A stretch of DNA of 64,000 nucleotides from Muricea muricata (Eukaryota; Cnidaria; Anthozoa; Malacalcyonacea; Plexauridae). Numbering within the stretch: the first letter of the stretch is position 1; each line of letters begins with the position of its first letter. The translations under genes and the position numbers were made by a program. The stretch is from contig OY979718.1 of the NCBI GenBank assembly GCA_963855995.1, positions 45,672,059-45,736,058 of the forward strand, read 5' to 3'. The notes under the pieces were generated by a model. It was not told where the DNA came from, did no database searches, and saw only the letters and a list, made by a program, of their open reading frames with translations. This document shows, in pieces, positions 9,601 through 23,215 of the stretch.

Positions 9601-9957
9601 TAGCCTATGCTTAATTCTTGAAACTGACGAAATCCAGAACGATTTTTATCAAAGGTAGGTATTGCTCTCGGACTCAGTGATTGATTCTGAAGGGATGCAC
9701 ATTGTCTTTACCACTGGACTATGTTAGTTACCACTTTCTATGTTAGTTACCACTTTGACTGGGTTAAGAATTATTATAGATATACACGCTAGATTAAATC
9801 AAAGTTATTCGAAGCCATTCGCGAGCTTTTGTTCGCATTTCATCGAATAATATTTAATCATACTCTGTCGAGGAAGACCTTGAAGTTGCTTTTGAGTGTA
9901 ATTACATTTTTAAATTATGTACAAATTTATTTCTAAATAAATCCAATTGAGTCTTTT
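6639..9957. repeat. Unit U3, class A, 3319 bp
   Basis: No difference from U1 noticed by eye. Palindrome 7066-7247, exon-like frame 8836-9087. U1-U4 form the most uniform block of the window. Confidence 0.97.
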
Positions 9958-12900
9958 GCAATATCACAAATAACAAAAATGGGTAAGGTCAAAACTTGAG
10001 CATATAGTAGGTTTCTGGTGCTACGAATTTTAAAAGCCTATATTTTTGTGAGTAATAAAACATTTGAAAAATAAATGTGTGTTGAAATCAGCCTTCTCTT
10101 ATACTCGGAGAAGACCTTGTAAATTCTGATCAAACATACTTTTCCAAATATAATGACCTAGCTATAGGCGTCCAATATATATATCATTGAACAAAGCAGA
10201 TCACTATTTAAATCTAATTTCGAAGAACAACATTATTGCTGGAGCACTACAGAGACGATAAGTATTAAATAAATGGAAATGTGTTTCGCAGATTGCATAA
10301 ATGACCACGCAAATTATATTTTGATGTTTATGATAAAACTTACACAGCACGTTAATAACAGCAGCCTATATATAGATGCATGTGCGCATGGCAATAGTGC
10401 CTACCTGGTCGTAATTCAACCACAATCAGTGCAACAGCAAAGCATGACGTATATAAATACAAATCGGTCGTACTATAGTATCACCGATTTGTATTTATAT
10501 ACGTCATGCTTTGCTGTTGCACTAATTGTGGTTGAATTACGACCAGGTAGGCACTATTGCCATGCGTGATCATTTGCTTTTCTTCTTTTAAAATATCTGC
10601 CCGTACTTAGGGGAAACAGGCAGATCTCTGGAAACAAGAAAGGCTGAACACATCAGAAACGTTAAGGAACATGATAATGGTTCAAGCATCGAAAAACGTG
10701 CAACGCGAAAATCATTGACACAGGGAATTTCCGTAGTCGCCTAACTCTAGAAAGTCTAGAATCATGGCATACAGCTGCCAAACACAGCAATGCTGATAAC
10801 AACTCAAAACCGCTTCCTCGACAATGTACAATCTTAATAAAGAAAACATAGTATCACCTTATCGTATTTCACAGTGCACATGTATACACGTCATATCTAG
10901 CTTCATTTCACACTTTCACAGTTTACTGCAATTATTATAAATATACCCGTTGAAGGCTACAGACTGGTGGCCGAAAGCTCGTAAACAAATAAATATATTT
11001 TAGTCAGAGAACGTCTCACCCTTTTCATTTATGTCTAATTGACACATCTACGATTTTTAGTGGTTTATATTGTTTAACCATTTCTTAAAGCTCATTCAGT
11101 TAAAAACGGGTAAAATAGGGCGAGTGTAATAGCCAACGCGGTTTGGTGGTAAGGCAAAGTGGCGGTAAATAAACAACGCAGCTGAACGATAATTCCCTTG
11201 CTCTGAATTCTTTTCATGTTTTAGAATTAATTATCGGCTAGAGAAAAGCCCGCTTAAACAATTTAAGTGGCAAGCGCGTGATAGCAAACATATATAGTCT
11301 AGTGGCCAATGCAAAATGTCTCAAGTCAACGAGTTTTTGGTCAAACCTAATTGCCCTTGTCACAAACCCCATAGGTTTTTGTCTGGGGTAAGAATTATTA
11401 TAAATATACACGCTAGATTAAATCAAAGTTATTCGAAGCCATTCGCGAGCTTTTGTTCGCATTTCATCGAATAATATTTGCTCATACTCTGTCGAGGAAG
11501 ATCTTGAAGTTGCTTTTGAGTGTAATTACATTTATATGCACAAATTTATTTCTAAATAAATCCAATTGAGTCTTTTGCAATATCACAATAACAAAAATGA
11601 GTAAGATTACAACTTGAGCATACAGTAGGTTTCTGGTGCTACGAATTTTAAATTATTTAAAATCCCATATTTTTGTAAGTAGAACATTTGAAAGATAAAT
11701 GTGTGTTGAAATCAGCCTTCTCTTATACTCGGAGAAGACCATGTAAATTCTGATCAAACATACATTTCCAAATTTAATGACCCAGCTATATGACGTTCAA
11801 TATATATCATTGAACTAAACAGATCACTATTTAAATCTAATGTCGAAGAACAATTTTATTGCTGAGGCACTACAGACACGATAAGTATTAAATAAATGGA
11901 AATGTTTTTCGCTGATTGCATAAATGACCACGCAAATTATATTTTGATATGATAAAACTTATACAGCACGTTAATAACAGCAGCCTATATATAGATGCAT
12001 GTGCGCATGGCAATAGTGTCTACCCGGTCGTAATTCAACCACAATCACTGCAACAGCAGAGCATGAGGTATATATATACAAATCGGTGATACTATACGTT
12101 GATGGTCTGATTCGAAGATACAGGGTTTTAGCACTTACGGTCTGGGGGCCGCTTCTACCCTCCCCTATATTTCGAACCAGAGGTGGTGGAGTTTATGATA
12201 CAGACGGTTGAGGCAGTCAATTCGATGTCGTTGTCGAAAGGCAACCGCATTTGGTGGGCTGTCGAGGCCAATTGTGCGAAGCCACCCGTGCGCGCCATCC
12301 GTGTGCAAACTTTTATTACAATACCCCGGTCCTTTTTACCATCGTTATACATTTCCAAGGCTAATCCTTCGAAGGTAGCAGAAATCCTGACACCTTTTGG
12401 AACCTTTTAATTTAAATTGATTACGCTGGCGTACAATCTCTTATGACGCTTTTCAATAGCCCTAATGTAAGTGGTAGAGCGTAATTCTTTTCAATTATTT
12501 ATTTGGGGTTTTTTCGCCAAAAAAGATGGCTCCCACCGTTAAGAAAAACTATAGCATTTTGAGCACGGTTTTCTGTTCAATTTTTTTCGATGGTTTTTTA
12601 GAACTTTTATTTTCTCCATTTACCGAAAATTTTGCCAGTGCGGTTAACAAGGAAATAAAAATTTTTCTTTATCAGACTGTATGATAAAAAGAAGTAATTG
12701 TCAAATTGTTACGAATTTTTTTCTAAAAAAATTTGCAAAATAGACGAAAAGATACTTTGGAAAGGGTTATTAATTCTTACACAAGACGAAAACTATTTAA
12801 TGCATGGCAAGGGCAGGAATTGATCCTACCCACTTTTGTAGGGTAATTTGTATTTGACCACTGCATTACGTTGGTTATGAGGCTTCGGCAAGTTGGTTTA

Positions 12901-13276
12901 AGTTGTCTATACGTTCTTCTAGCCTATGCTTAATTCTTGAAACTGACGAAATCCAGAACGATTTTTATCAAAGGTAGGTATTGCTCTCGGACTCAGTGAT
13001 TGATTCTGAAGGGATGCACATTGTCTTTACCACTGGACTATGTTAGTTACCACTTTCTATGTTAGTTACCACTTTGACTGGGTTAAGAATTATTATAGAT
13101 ATACACGCTAGATTAAATCAAAGTTATTCGAAGCCATTCGCGAGCTTTTGTTCGCATTTCATCGAATAATATTTAATCATACTCTGTCGAGGAAGACCTT
13201 GAAGTTGCTTTTGAGTGTAATTACATTTTTAAATTATGTACAAATTTATTTCTAAATAAATCCAATTGAGTCTTTT
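9958..13276. repeat. Unit U4, class A, 3319 bp
   Basis: No difference from U1 noticed by eye. Palindrome 10385-10566, exon-like frame 12155-12406. This is the last of the leading class A block; the next unit switches to class B. Confidence 0.97.
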
Positions 13277-16200
13277 GCAATATCACAAATAACAAAAATG
13301 GGTAAGGTCAAAACTTGAGCATATAGTAGGTTTCTGGTGCTACGAATTTTAAAAGCCTATATTTTTGTGAGTAATAAAACATTTGAAAAATAAATGTGTG
13401 TTGAAATCAGCCTTCTCTTATACTCGGAGAAGACCTTGTAAATTCTGATCAAACATACTTTTCCAAATATAATGACCTAGCTATAGGCGTCCAATATATA
13501 TATCATTGAACAAAGCAGATCACTATTTAAATCTAATTTCGAAGAACAACATTATTGCTGGAGCACTACAGAGACGATAAGTATTAAATAAATGGAAATG
13601 TGTTTCGCAGATTGCATAAATGACCACGCAAATTATATTTTGATGTTTATGATAAAACTTACACAGCACGTTAATAACAGCAGCCTATATATAGATGCAT
13701 GTGCGCATGGCAATAGTGCCTACCTGGTCGTAATTCAACCACAATCAGTGCAACAGCAAAGCATGACGTATATAAATACAAATCGGTCGTACTATAGTAT
13801 CACCGATTTGTATTTATATACGTCATGCTTTGCTGTTGCACTAATTGTGGTTGAATTACGACCAGGTAGGCACTATTGCCATGCGTGATCATTTGCTTTT
13901 CTTCTTTTAAAATATCTGCCCGTACTTAGGGGAAACAGGCAGATCTCTGGAAACAAGAAAGGCTGAACACATCAGAAACGTTAAGGAACATGATAATGGT
14001 TCAAGCATCGAAAAACGTGCAACGCGAAAATCATTGACACAGGGAATTTCCGTAGTCGCCTAACTCTAGAAAGTCTAGAATCATGGCATACAGCTGCCAA
14101 ACACAGCAATGCTGATAACAACTCAAAACCGCTTCCTCGACAATGTACAATCTTAATAAAGAAAACATAGTATCACCTTATCGTATTTCACAGTGCACAT
14201 GTATACACGTCATATCTAGCTTCATTTCACACTTTCACAGTTTACTGCAATTATTATAAATATACCCGTTGAAGGCTACAGACTGGTGGCCGAAAGCTCG
14301 TAAACAAATAAATATATTTTAGTCAGAGAACGTCTCACCCTTTTCATTTATGTCTAATTGACACATCTACGATTTTTAGTGGTTTATATTGTTTAACCAT
14401 TTCTTAAAGCTCATTCAGTTAAAAACGGGTAAAATAGGGCGAGTGTAATAGCCAACGCGGTTTGGTGGTAAGGCAAAGTGGCGGTAAATAAACAACGCAG
14501 CTGAACGATAATTCCCTTGCTCTGAATTCTTTTCATGTTTTAGAATTAATTATAGGCTAGAGAAAAGCCCGCTTAAACAATTTAAGTGGCAAGCGCGTGA
14601 TAGCAAACATATACAGTCTAGTGGCCAATGCAAAATGTCTCAAGTCAACGAGTTTTTGGTCAAACCTAATTGCCCTTGTCACAAACCCCATAGGTTTTTG
14701 TCTGGGGTAAGAATTATTATAAATATACACGCTAGATTAAATCAAAGTTATTCGAAGCCATTCGCGAGCTTTTGTTCGCATTTCATCGAATAATATTTAC
14801 TCATACTCTGTCGAGAAAGATCTTGAAGTTGCTTTTGAGTGTAATTACATTTATATGCACAAATTTATTTCTAAATAAATCCAATTGAGTCTTTTGCAAT
14901 ATCACAATAACAAAAACGGGTAAGATCACAACTTGAGCATACAGTAGGTTTCTGGTGCTACGAATTTTAAAATCCCATATTTTTGTAAGTAGAACATTTG
15001 AAAGATAAATGTGTGTTGAAATCAGCCTTCTCTTATACTCGGAGAAGACCATGTAAATTCTGATCAAACATACATTTCCAAATTTAATGACCCAGCTATA
15101 TGACGTTCAATATATATCATTGAACAAAACAGATCACTATTTAAATCTAATGTCGAAGAACAATTTTATTGCTGAGGCACTACAGACACGATAAGTATTA
15201 AATAAATGGAAATGTTTTTCGCTGATTGCATAAATGACCACGCAAATTATATTTTGATATGATAAAACTTATACAGCACGTTAATAACAGCAGCCTATAT
15301 ATAGATGCATGTGCGCATGGCAATAGTGTCTACCCGGTCGTAATTCAACCACAATCACTGCAACAGCAGAGCATGAGGTATATATATACAAATCGGTGAT
15401 ACTATACGTTGATGGTCTGATTCGAAGATACAGGGTTTTAGCACTCACGGTCTGGGGGCCGCTTCTACCCTCCCCTATATTTCGAACCAGAGGTGGTGGA
15501 GTTTATGATACAGACGGTTGAGGCAGTCGATTCGATGTCGTTGTCGAAAGGCAACCGCATTTGGTGGGCTGTCGAGGCCAATTGTGCGAAGCCACCCGTG
15601 CGCGCCATCCGTGTGCAAACTTTTATTACAATACCCCGGTCCTTTTTACCATCGTTATACATTTCCAAGGCTAATCCTTCGAAGGTAGCAGAAATCCTGA
15701 CACCTTTTGGAACCTTTTAATTTAAATTGATTACGCTGGCGTACAATCTCTTATGACGCTTTTCAATAGCCCTAATGTAAGTGGTAGAGCGTAATTCTTT
15801 TCAATTATTTATTTGGGGTTTTTTCGCCAAAAAAGATGGCTCCCACCGTTAAGAAAAACTATAGCATTTTGAGCACGGTTTTCTGTTCAATTTTTTTCGA
15901 TGGTTTTTTAGAACTTTTATTTTCTCCATTTACCGAAAATTTTGCCAGTGCGGTTAACAAGGAAATAAAAATTGTTCTTTATCAGACTGTATGATAAAAA
16001 GAAGTAATTGTCAAATTGTTACGAATTTTTTTCTAAAAAAATTTGCAAAATAGACGAAAAGATACTTTGGAAAGGGTTATTAATTCTTACACAAGACGAA
16101 AACTATTTAATGCATGGCAAGGGCAGGAATTGATCCTACCCACTTTTGTAGGGTAATTTGTATTTGACCACTGCATTACGTTGGTTATGAGGCTTCGGCA

Positions 16201-16586
16201 AGTTGGTTTAAGTTGTCTATACGTTCTTCTAGCCTATGCTTAATTCTTGAAACTGACGAAATCCAGAACGATTTTTATCAAAGGTAGGTATTGCTCTCGG
16301 ACTCAGTGATTGATTCTGAAGGGATGCACATTGTCTTTACCACTGGACTATGTTAGTTACCACTTTCTATGTTAGTTACCACTTTGACTGGGTTAAGAAT
16401 TATTATAGATATACACGCTAGATTAAATCAAAGTTATTCGAAGCCATTCGCGAGCTTTTGTTCGCATTTCATCGAATAATATTTAATCATACTCTGTCGA
16501 GGAAGACCTTGAAGTTGCTTTTGAGTGTAATTACATTTTTAAATTATGTACAAATTTATTTCTAAATAAATCCAATTGAGTCTTTT
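13277..16586. repeat. Unit U5, class B, 3310 bp
   Basis: First class B unit: taggctag, tactcat, gagaaagatc and acgggtaagatc markers, and no 9-bp insertion. Private changes include A to G at 15530 (Leu to Ser in the minus-strand exon-like frame), cactcacgg near 15443 (donor-like site becomes GTGAGT), attgttc near 15971 and gaacaaaac near 15122. It shares atacagtcta near 14612 with U7 but not with U6. Palindrome 13704-13885, exon-like frame 15465-15716. Confidence 0.97.
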
Positions 16587-19500
16587 GCAATATCACAAAT
16601 AACAAAAATGGGTAAGGTCAAAACTTGAGCATATAGTAGGTTTCTGGTGCTACGAATTTTAAAAGCCTATATTTTTGTGAGTAATAAAACATTTGAAAAA
16701 TAAATGTGTGTTGAAATCAGCCTTCTCTTATACTCGGAGAAGACCTTGTAAATTCTGATCAAACATACTTTTCCAAATATAATGACCTAGCTATAGGCGT
16801 CCAATATATATATCATTGAACAAAGCAGATCACTATTTAAATCTAATTTCGAAGAACAACATTATTGCTGGAGCACTACAGAGACGATAAGTATTAAATA
16901 AATGGAAATGTGTTTCGCAGATTGCATAAATGACCACGCAAATTATATTTTGATGTTTATGATAAAACTTACACAGCACGTTAATAACAGCAGCCTATAT
17001 ATAGATGCATGTGCGCATGGCAATAGTGCCTACCTGGTCGTAATTCAACCACAATCAGTGCAACAGCAAAGCATGACGTATATAAATACAAATCGGTCGT
17101 ACTATAGTATCACCGATTTGTATTTATATACGTCATGCTTTGCTGTTGCACTAATTGTGGTTGAATTACGACCAGGTAGGCACTATTGCCATGCGTGATC
17201 ATTTGCTTTTCTTCTTTTAAAATATCTGCCCGTACTTAGGGGAAACAGGCAGATCTCTGGAAACAAGAAAGGCTGAACACATCAGAAACGTTAAGGAACA
17301 TGATAATGGTTCAAGCATCGAAAAACGTGCAACGCGAAAATCATTGACACAGGGAATTTCCGTAGTCGCCTAACTCTAGAAAGTCTAGAATCATGGCATA
17401 CAGCTGCCAAACACAGCAATGCTGATAACAACTCAAAACCGCTTCCTCGACAATGTACAATCTTAATAAAGAAAACATAGTATCACCTTATCGTATTTCA
17501 CAGTGCACATGTATACACGTCATATCTAGCTTCATTTCACACTTTCACAGTTTACTGCAATTATTATAAATATACCCGTTGAAGGCTACAGACTGGTGGC
17601 CGAAAGCTCGTAAACAAATAAATATATTTTAGTCAGAGAACGTCTCACCCTTTTCATTTATGTCTAATTGACACATCTACGATTTTTAGTGGTTTATATT
17701 GTTTAACCATTTCTTAAAGCTCATTCAGTTAAAAACGGGTAAAATAGGGCGAGTGTAATAGCCAACGCGGTCTGGTGGTAAGGCAAAGTGGCGGTAAATA
17801 AACAACGCAGCTGAACGATAATTCCCTTGCTCTGAATTCTTTTCATGTTTTAGAATTAATTATAGGCTAGAGAAAAGCCCGCTTAAACAATTTAAGTGGC
17901 AAGCGCGTGATAGCAAACATATATAGTCTAGTGGCCAATGCAAAATGTCTCAAGTCAACGAGTTTTTGGTCAAACCTAATTGCCCTTGTCACAAACCCCA
18001 TAGGTTTTTGTCTGGGGTAAGAATTATTATAAATATACACGCTAGATTAAATCAAAGTTATTCGAAGCCATTCGCGAGCTTTTGTTCGCATTTCATCGAA
18101 TAATATTTACTCATACTCTGTCGAGAAAGATCTTGAAGTTGCTTTTGAGTGTAATTACATTTATATGCACAAATTTATTTCTAAATAAATCCAATTGAGT
18201 CTTTTGCAATATCACAATAACAAAAACGGGTAAGATCACAACTTGAGCATACAGTAGGTTTCTGGTGCTACGAATTTTAAAATCCCATATTTTTGTAAGT
18301 AGAACATTTGAAAGATAAATGTGTGTTGAAATCAGCCTTCTCTTATACTCGGAGAAGACCATGTAAATTCTGATCAAACATACATTTCCAAATTTAATGA
18401 CCCAGCTATATGACGTTCAATATATATCATTGAACTAAACAGATCACTATTTAAATCTAATGTCGAAGAACAATTTTATTGCTGAGGCACTACAGACACG
18501 ATAAGTATTAAATAAATGGAAATGTTTTTCGCTGATTGCATAAATGACCACGCAAATTATATTTTGATATGATAAAACTTATACAGCACGTTAATAACAG
18601 CAGCCTATATATAGATGCATGTGCGCATGGCAATAGTGTCTACCCGGTCGTAATTCAACCACAATCACTGCAACAGCAGAGCATGAGGTATATATATACA
18701 AATCGGTGATACTATACGTTGATGGTCTGATTCGAAGATACAGGGTTTTAGCACTTACGGTCTGGGGGCCGCTTCTACCCTCCCCTATATTTCGAACCAG
18801 AGGTGGTGGAGTTTATGATACAGACGGTTGAGGCAGTCAATTCGATGTCGTTGTCGAAAGGCAACCGCATTTGGTGGGCTGTCGAGGCCAATTGTGCGAA
18901 GCCACCCGTGCGCGCCATCCGTGTGCAAACTTTTATTACAATACCCCGGTCCTTTTTACCATCGTTATACATTTCCAAGGCTAATCCTTCGAAGGTAGCA
19001 GAAATCCTGACACCTTTTGGAACCTTTTAGTTTAAATTGATTACGCTGGCGTACAATCTCTTATGACGCTTTTCAATAGCCCTAATGTAAGTGGTAGAGC
19101 GTAATTCTTTTCAATTATTTATTTGGGGTTTTTTCGCCAAAAAAGATGGCTCCCACCGTTAAGAAAAACTATAGCATTTTGAGCACGGTTTTCTGTTCAA
19201 TTTTTTTCGATGGTTTTTTAGAACTTTTATTTTCTCCATTTACCGAAAATTTTGCCAGTGCGGTTAACAAGGAAATAAAAATTTTTCTTTATCAGACTGT
19301 ATGATAAAAAGAAGTAATTGTCAAATTGTTACGAATTTTTTTCTAAAAAAATTTGCAAAATAGACGAAAAGATACTTTGGAAAGGGTTATTAATTCTTAC
19401 ACAAGACGAAAACTATTTAATGCATGGCAAGGGCAGGAATTGATCCTACCCACTTTTGTAGGGTAATTTGTATTTGACCACTGCATTACGTTGGTTATGA

Positions 19501-19896
19501 GGCTTCGGCAAGTTGGTTTAAGTTGTCTATACGTTCTTCTAGCCTATGCTTAATTCTTGAAACTGACGAAATCCAGAACGATTTTTATCAAAGGTAGGTA
19601 TTGCTCTCGGACTCAGTGATTGATTCTGAAGGGATGCACATTGTCTTTACCACTGGACTATGTTAGTTACCACTTTCTATGTTAGTTACCACTTTGACTG
19701 GGTTAAGAATTATTATAGATATACACGCTAGATTAAATCAAAGTTATTCGAAGCCATTCGCGAGCTTTTGTTCGCATTTCATCGAATAATATTTAATCAT
19801 ACTCTGTCGAGGAAGACCTTGAAGTTGCTTTTGAGTGTAATTACATTTTTAAATTATGTACAAATTTATTTCTAAATAAATCCAATTGAGTCTTTT
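16587..19896. repeat. Unit U6, class B, 3310 bp
   Basis: Class B markers throughout. It carries ggtctggtgg near 17769, where U1-U5 have ggtttggtgg, and ttttagttt near 19026. Palindrome 17014-17195, exon-like frame 18775-19026. Confidence 0.97.
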
Positions 19897-22800
19897 GCAA
19901 TATCACAAATAACAAAAATGGGTAAGGTCAAAACTTGAGCATATAGTAGGTTTCTGGTGCTACGAATTTTAAAAGCCTATATTTTTGTGAGTAATAAAAC
20001 ATTTGAAAAATAAATGTGTGTTGAAATCAGCCTTCTCTTATACTCGGAGAAGACCTTGTAAATTCTGATCAAACATACTTTTCCAAATATAATGACCTAG
20101 CTATAGGCGTCCAATATATATATCATTGAACAAAGCAGATCACTATTTAAATCTAATTTCGAAGAACAACATTATTGCTGGAGCACTACAGAGACGATAA
20201 GTATTAAATAAATGGAAATGTGTTTCGCAGATTGCATAAATGACCACGCAAATTATATTTTGATGTTTATGATAAAACTTACACAGCACGTTAATAACAG
20301 CAGCCTATATATAGATGCATGTGCGCATGGCAATAGTGCCTACCTGGTCGTAATTCAACCACAATCAGTGCAACAGCAAAGCATGACGTATATAAATACA
20401 AATCGGTCGTACTATAGTATCACCGATTTGTATTTATATACGTCATGCTTTGCTGTTGCACTAATTGTGGTTGAATTACGACCAGGTAGGCACTATTGCC
20501 ATGCGTGATCATTTGCTTTTCTTCTTTTAAAATATCTGCCCGTACTTAGGGGAAACAGGCAGATCTCTGGAAACAAGAAAGGCTGAACACATCAGAAACG
20601 TTAAGGAACATGATAATGGTTCAAGCATCGAAAAACGTGCAACGCGAAAATCATTGACACAGGGAATTTCCGTAGTCGCCTAACTCTAGAAAGTCTAGAA
20701 TCATGGCATACAGCTGCCAAACACAGCAATGCTGATAACAACTCAAAACCGCTTCCTCGACAATGTACAATCTTAATAAAGAAAACATAGTATCACCTTA
20801 TCGTATTTCACAGTGCACATGTATACACGTCATATCTAGCTTCATTTCACACTTTCACAGTTTACTGCAATTATTATAAATATACCCGTTGAAGGCTACA
20901 GACTGGTGGCCGAAAGCTCGTAAACAAATAAATATATTTTAGTCAGAGAACGTCTCACCCTTTTCAGTTATGTCTAATTGACACATCTACGATTTTTAGT
21001 GGTTTATATTGTTTAACCATTTCTTAAAGCTCATTCAGTTAAAAACGGGTAAAATAGGGCGAGTGTAATAGCCAACGCGGTCTGGTGGTAAGGCAAAGTG
21101 GCGGTAAATAAACAACGCAGCTGAACGATAATTCCCTTGCTCTGAATTCTTTTCATGTTTTAGAATTAATTATAGGCTAGAGAAAAGCCCGCTTAAACAA
21201 TTTAAGTGGCAAGCGCGTGATAGCAAACATATACAGTCTAGTGGCCAATGCAAAATGTCTCAAGTCAACGAGTTTTTGGTCAAACCTAATTGCCCTTGTC
21301 ACAAACCCCATAGGTTTTTGTCTGGGGTAAGAATTATTATAAATATACACGCTAGATTAAATCAAAGTTATTCGAAGCCATTCGCGAGCTTTTGTTCGCA
21401 TTTCATCGAATAATATTTACTCATACTCTGTCGAGAAAGATCTTGAAGTTGCTTTTGAGTGTAATTACATTTATATGCACAAATTTATTTCTAAATAAAT
21501 CCAATTGAGTCTTTTGCAATATCACAATAACAAAAATGAGTAAGATTACAACTTGAGCATACAGTAGGTTTCTGGTGCTACGAATTTTAAATTATTTAAA
21601 ATCCCATATTTTTGTAAGTAGAACATTTGAAAGATAAATGTGTGTTGAAATCAGCCTTCTCTTATACTCGGAGAAGACCATGTAAATTCTGATCAAACAT
21701 ACATTTCCAAATTTAATGACCCAGCTATATGACGTTCAATATATATCATTGAACTAAACAGATCACTATTTAAATCTAATGTCGAAGAACAATTTTATTG
21801 CTGAGGCACTACAGACACGATAAGTATTAAATAAATGGAAATGTTTTTCGCTGATTGCATAAATGACCACGCAAATTATATTTTGATATGATAAAACTTA
21901 TACAGCACGTTAATAACAGCAGCCTATATATAGATGCATGTGCGCATGGCAATAGTGTCTACCCGGTCGTAATTCAACCACAATCACTGCAACAGCAGAG
22001 CATGAGGTATATATATACAAATCGGTGATACTATACGTTGATGGTCTGATTCGAAGATACAGGGTTTTAGCACTTACGGTCTGGAGGCCGCTTCTACCCT
22101 CCCCTATATTTCGAACCAGAGGTGGTGGAGTTTATGATACAGACGGTTGAGGCAGTCAATTCGATGTCGTTGTCGAAAGGCAACCGCATTTGGTGGGCTG
22201 TCGAGGCCAATTGTGCGAAGCCACCCGTGCGCGCCATCCGTGTGCAAACTTTTATTACAATACCCCGGTCCTTTTTACCATCGTTATACATTTCCAAGGC
22301 TAATCCTTCGAAGGTAGCAGAAATCCTGACACCTTTTGGAACCTTTTAATTTAAATTGATTACGCTGGCGTACAATCTCTTATGACGCTTTTCAATAGCC
22401 CTAATGTAAGTGGTAGAGCGTAATTCTTTTCAATTATTTATTTGGGGTTTTTTCGCCAAAAAAGATGGCTCCCACCGTTAAGAAAAACTATAGCATTTTG
22501 AGCACGGTTTTCTGTTCAATTTTTTTCGATGGTTTTTTAGAACTTTTATTTTCTCCATTTACCGAAAATTTTGCCAGTGCGGTTAACAAGGAAATAAAAA
22601 TTTTTCTTTATCAGACTGTATGATAAAAAGAAGTAATTGTCAAATTGTTACGAATTTTTTTCTAAAAAAATTTGCAAAATAGACGAAAAGATACTTTGGA
22701 AAGGGTTATTAATTCTTACACAAGACGAAAACTATTTAATGCATGGCAAGGGCAGGAATTGATCCTACCCACTTTTGTAGGGTAATTTGTATTTGACCAC

Positions 22801-23215
22801 TGCATTACGTTGGTTATGAGGCTTCGGCAAGTTGGTTTAAGTTGTCTATACGTTCTTCTAGCCTATGCTTAATTCTTGAAACTGACGAAATCCAGAACGA
22901 TTTTTATCAAAGGTAGGTATTGCTCTCGGACTCAGTGATTGATTCTGAAGGGATGCACATTGTCTTTACCACTGGACTATGTTAGTTACCACTTTCTATG
23001 TTAGTTACCACTTTGACTGGGTTAAGAATTATTATAGATATACACGCTAGATTAAATCAAAGTTATTCGAAGCCATTCGCGAGCTTTTGTTCGCATTTCA
23101 TCGAATAATATTTAATCATACTCTGTCGAGGAAGACCTTGAAGTTGCTTTTGAGTGTAATTACATTTTTAAATTATGTACAAATTTATTTCTAAATAAAT
23201 CCAATTGAGTCTTTT
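19897..23215. repeat. Unit U7, B-to-A mosaic, 3319 bp
   Basis: The left part carries class B markers (taggctag near 21173, tactcat near 21418, gagaaag near 21433). The right part switches to class A (atgagtaagatt near 21535 and the 9-bp insertion). The exchange point lies between about 21440 and 21534. Private changes include cagtta near 20966 and ctggaggcc near 22081. Palindrome 20324-20505, exon-like frame 22094-22345. Confidence 0.97.

Noticed and set aside
14801-15067. 88-codon minus-strand open frame seen only in class B units
   Set aside because: It spans the junction of two half-units in AT-rich DNA and exists only because class B lacks the 9-bp insertion. No domain is visible.
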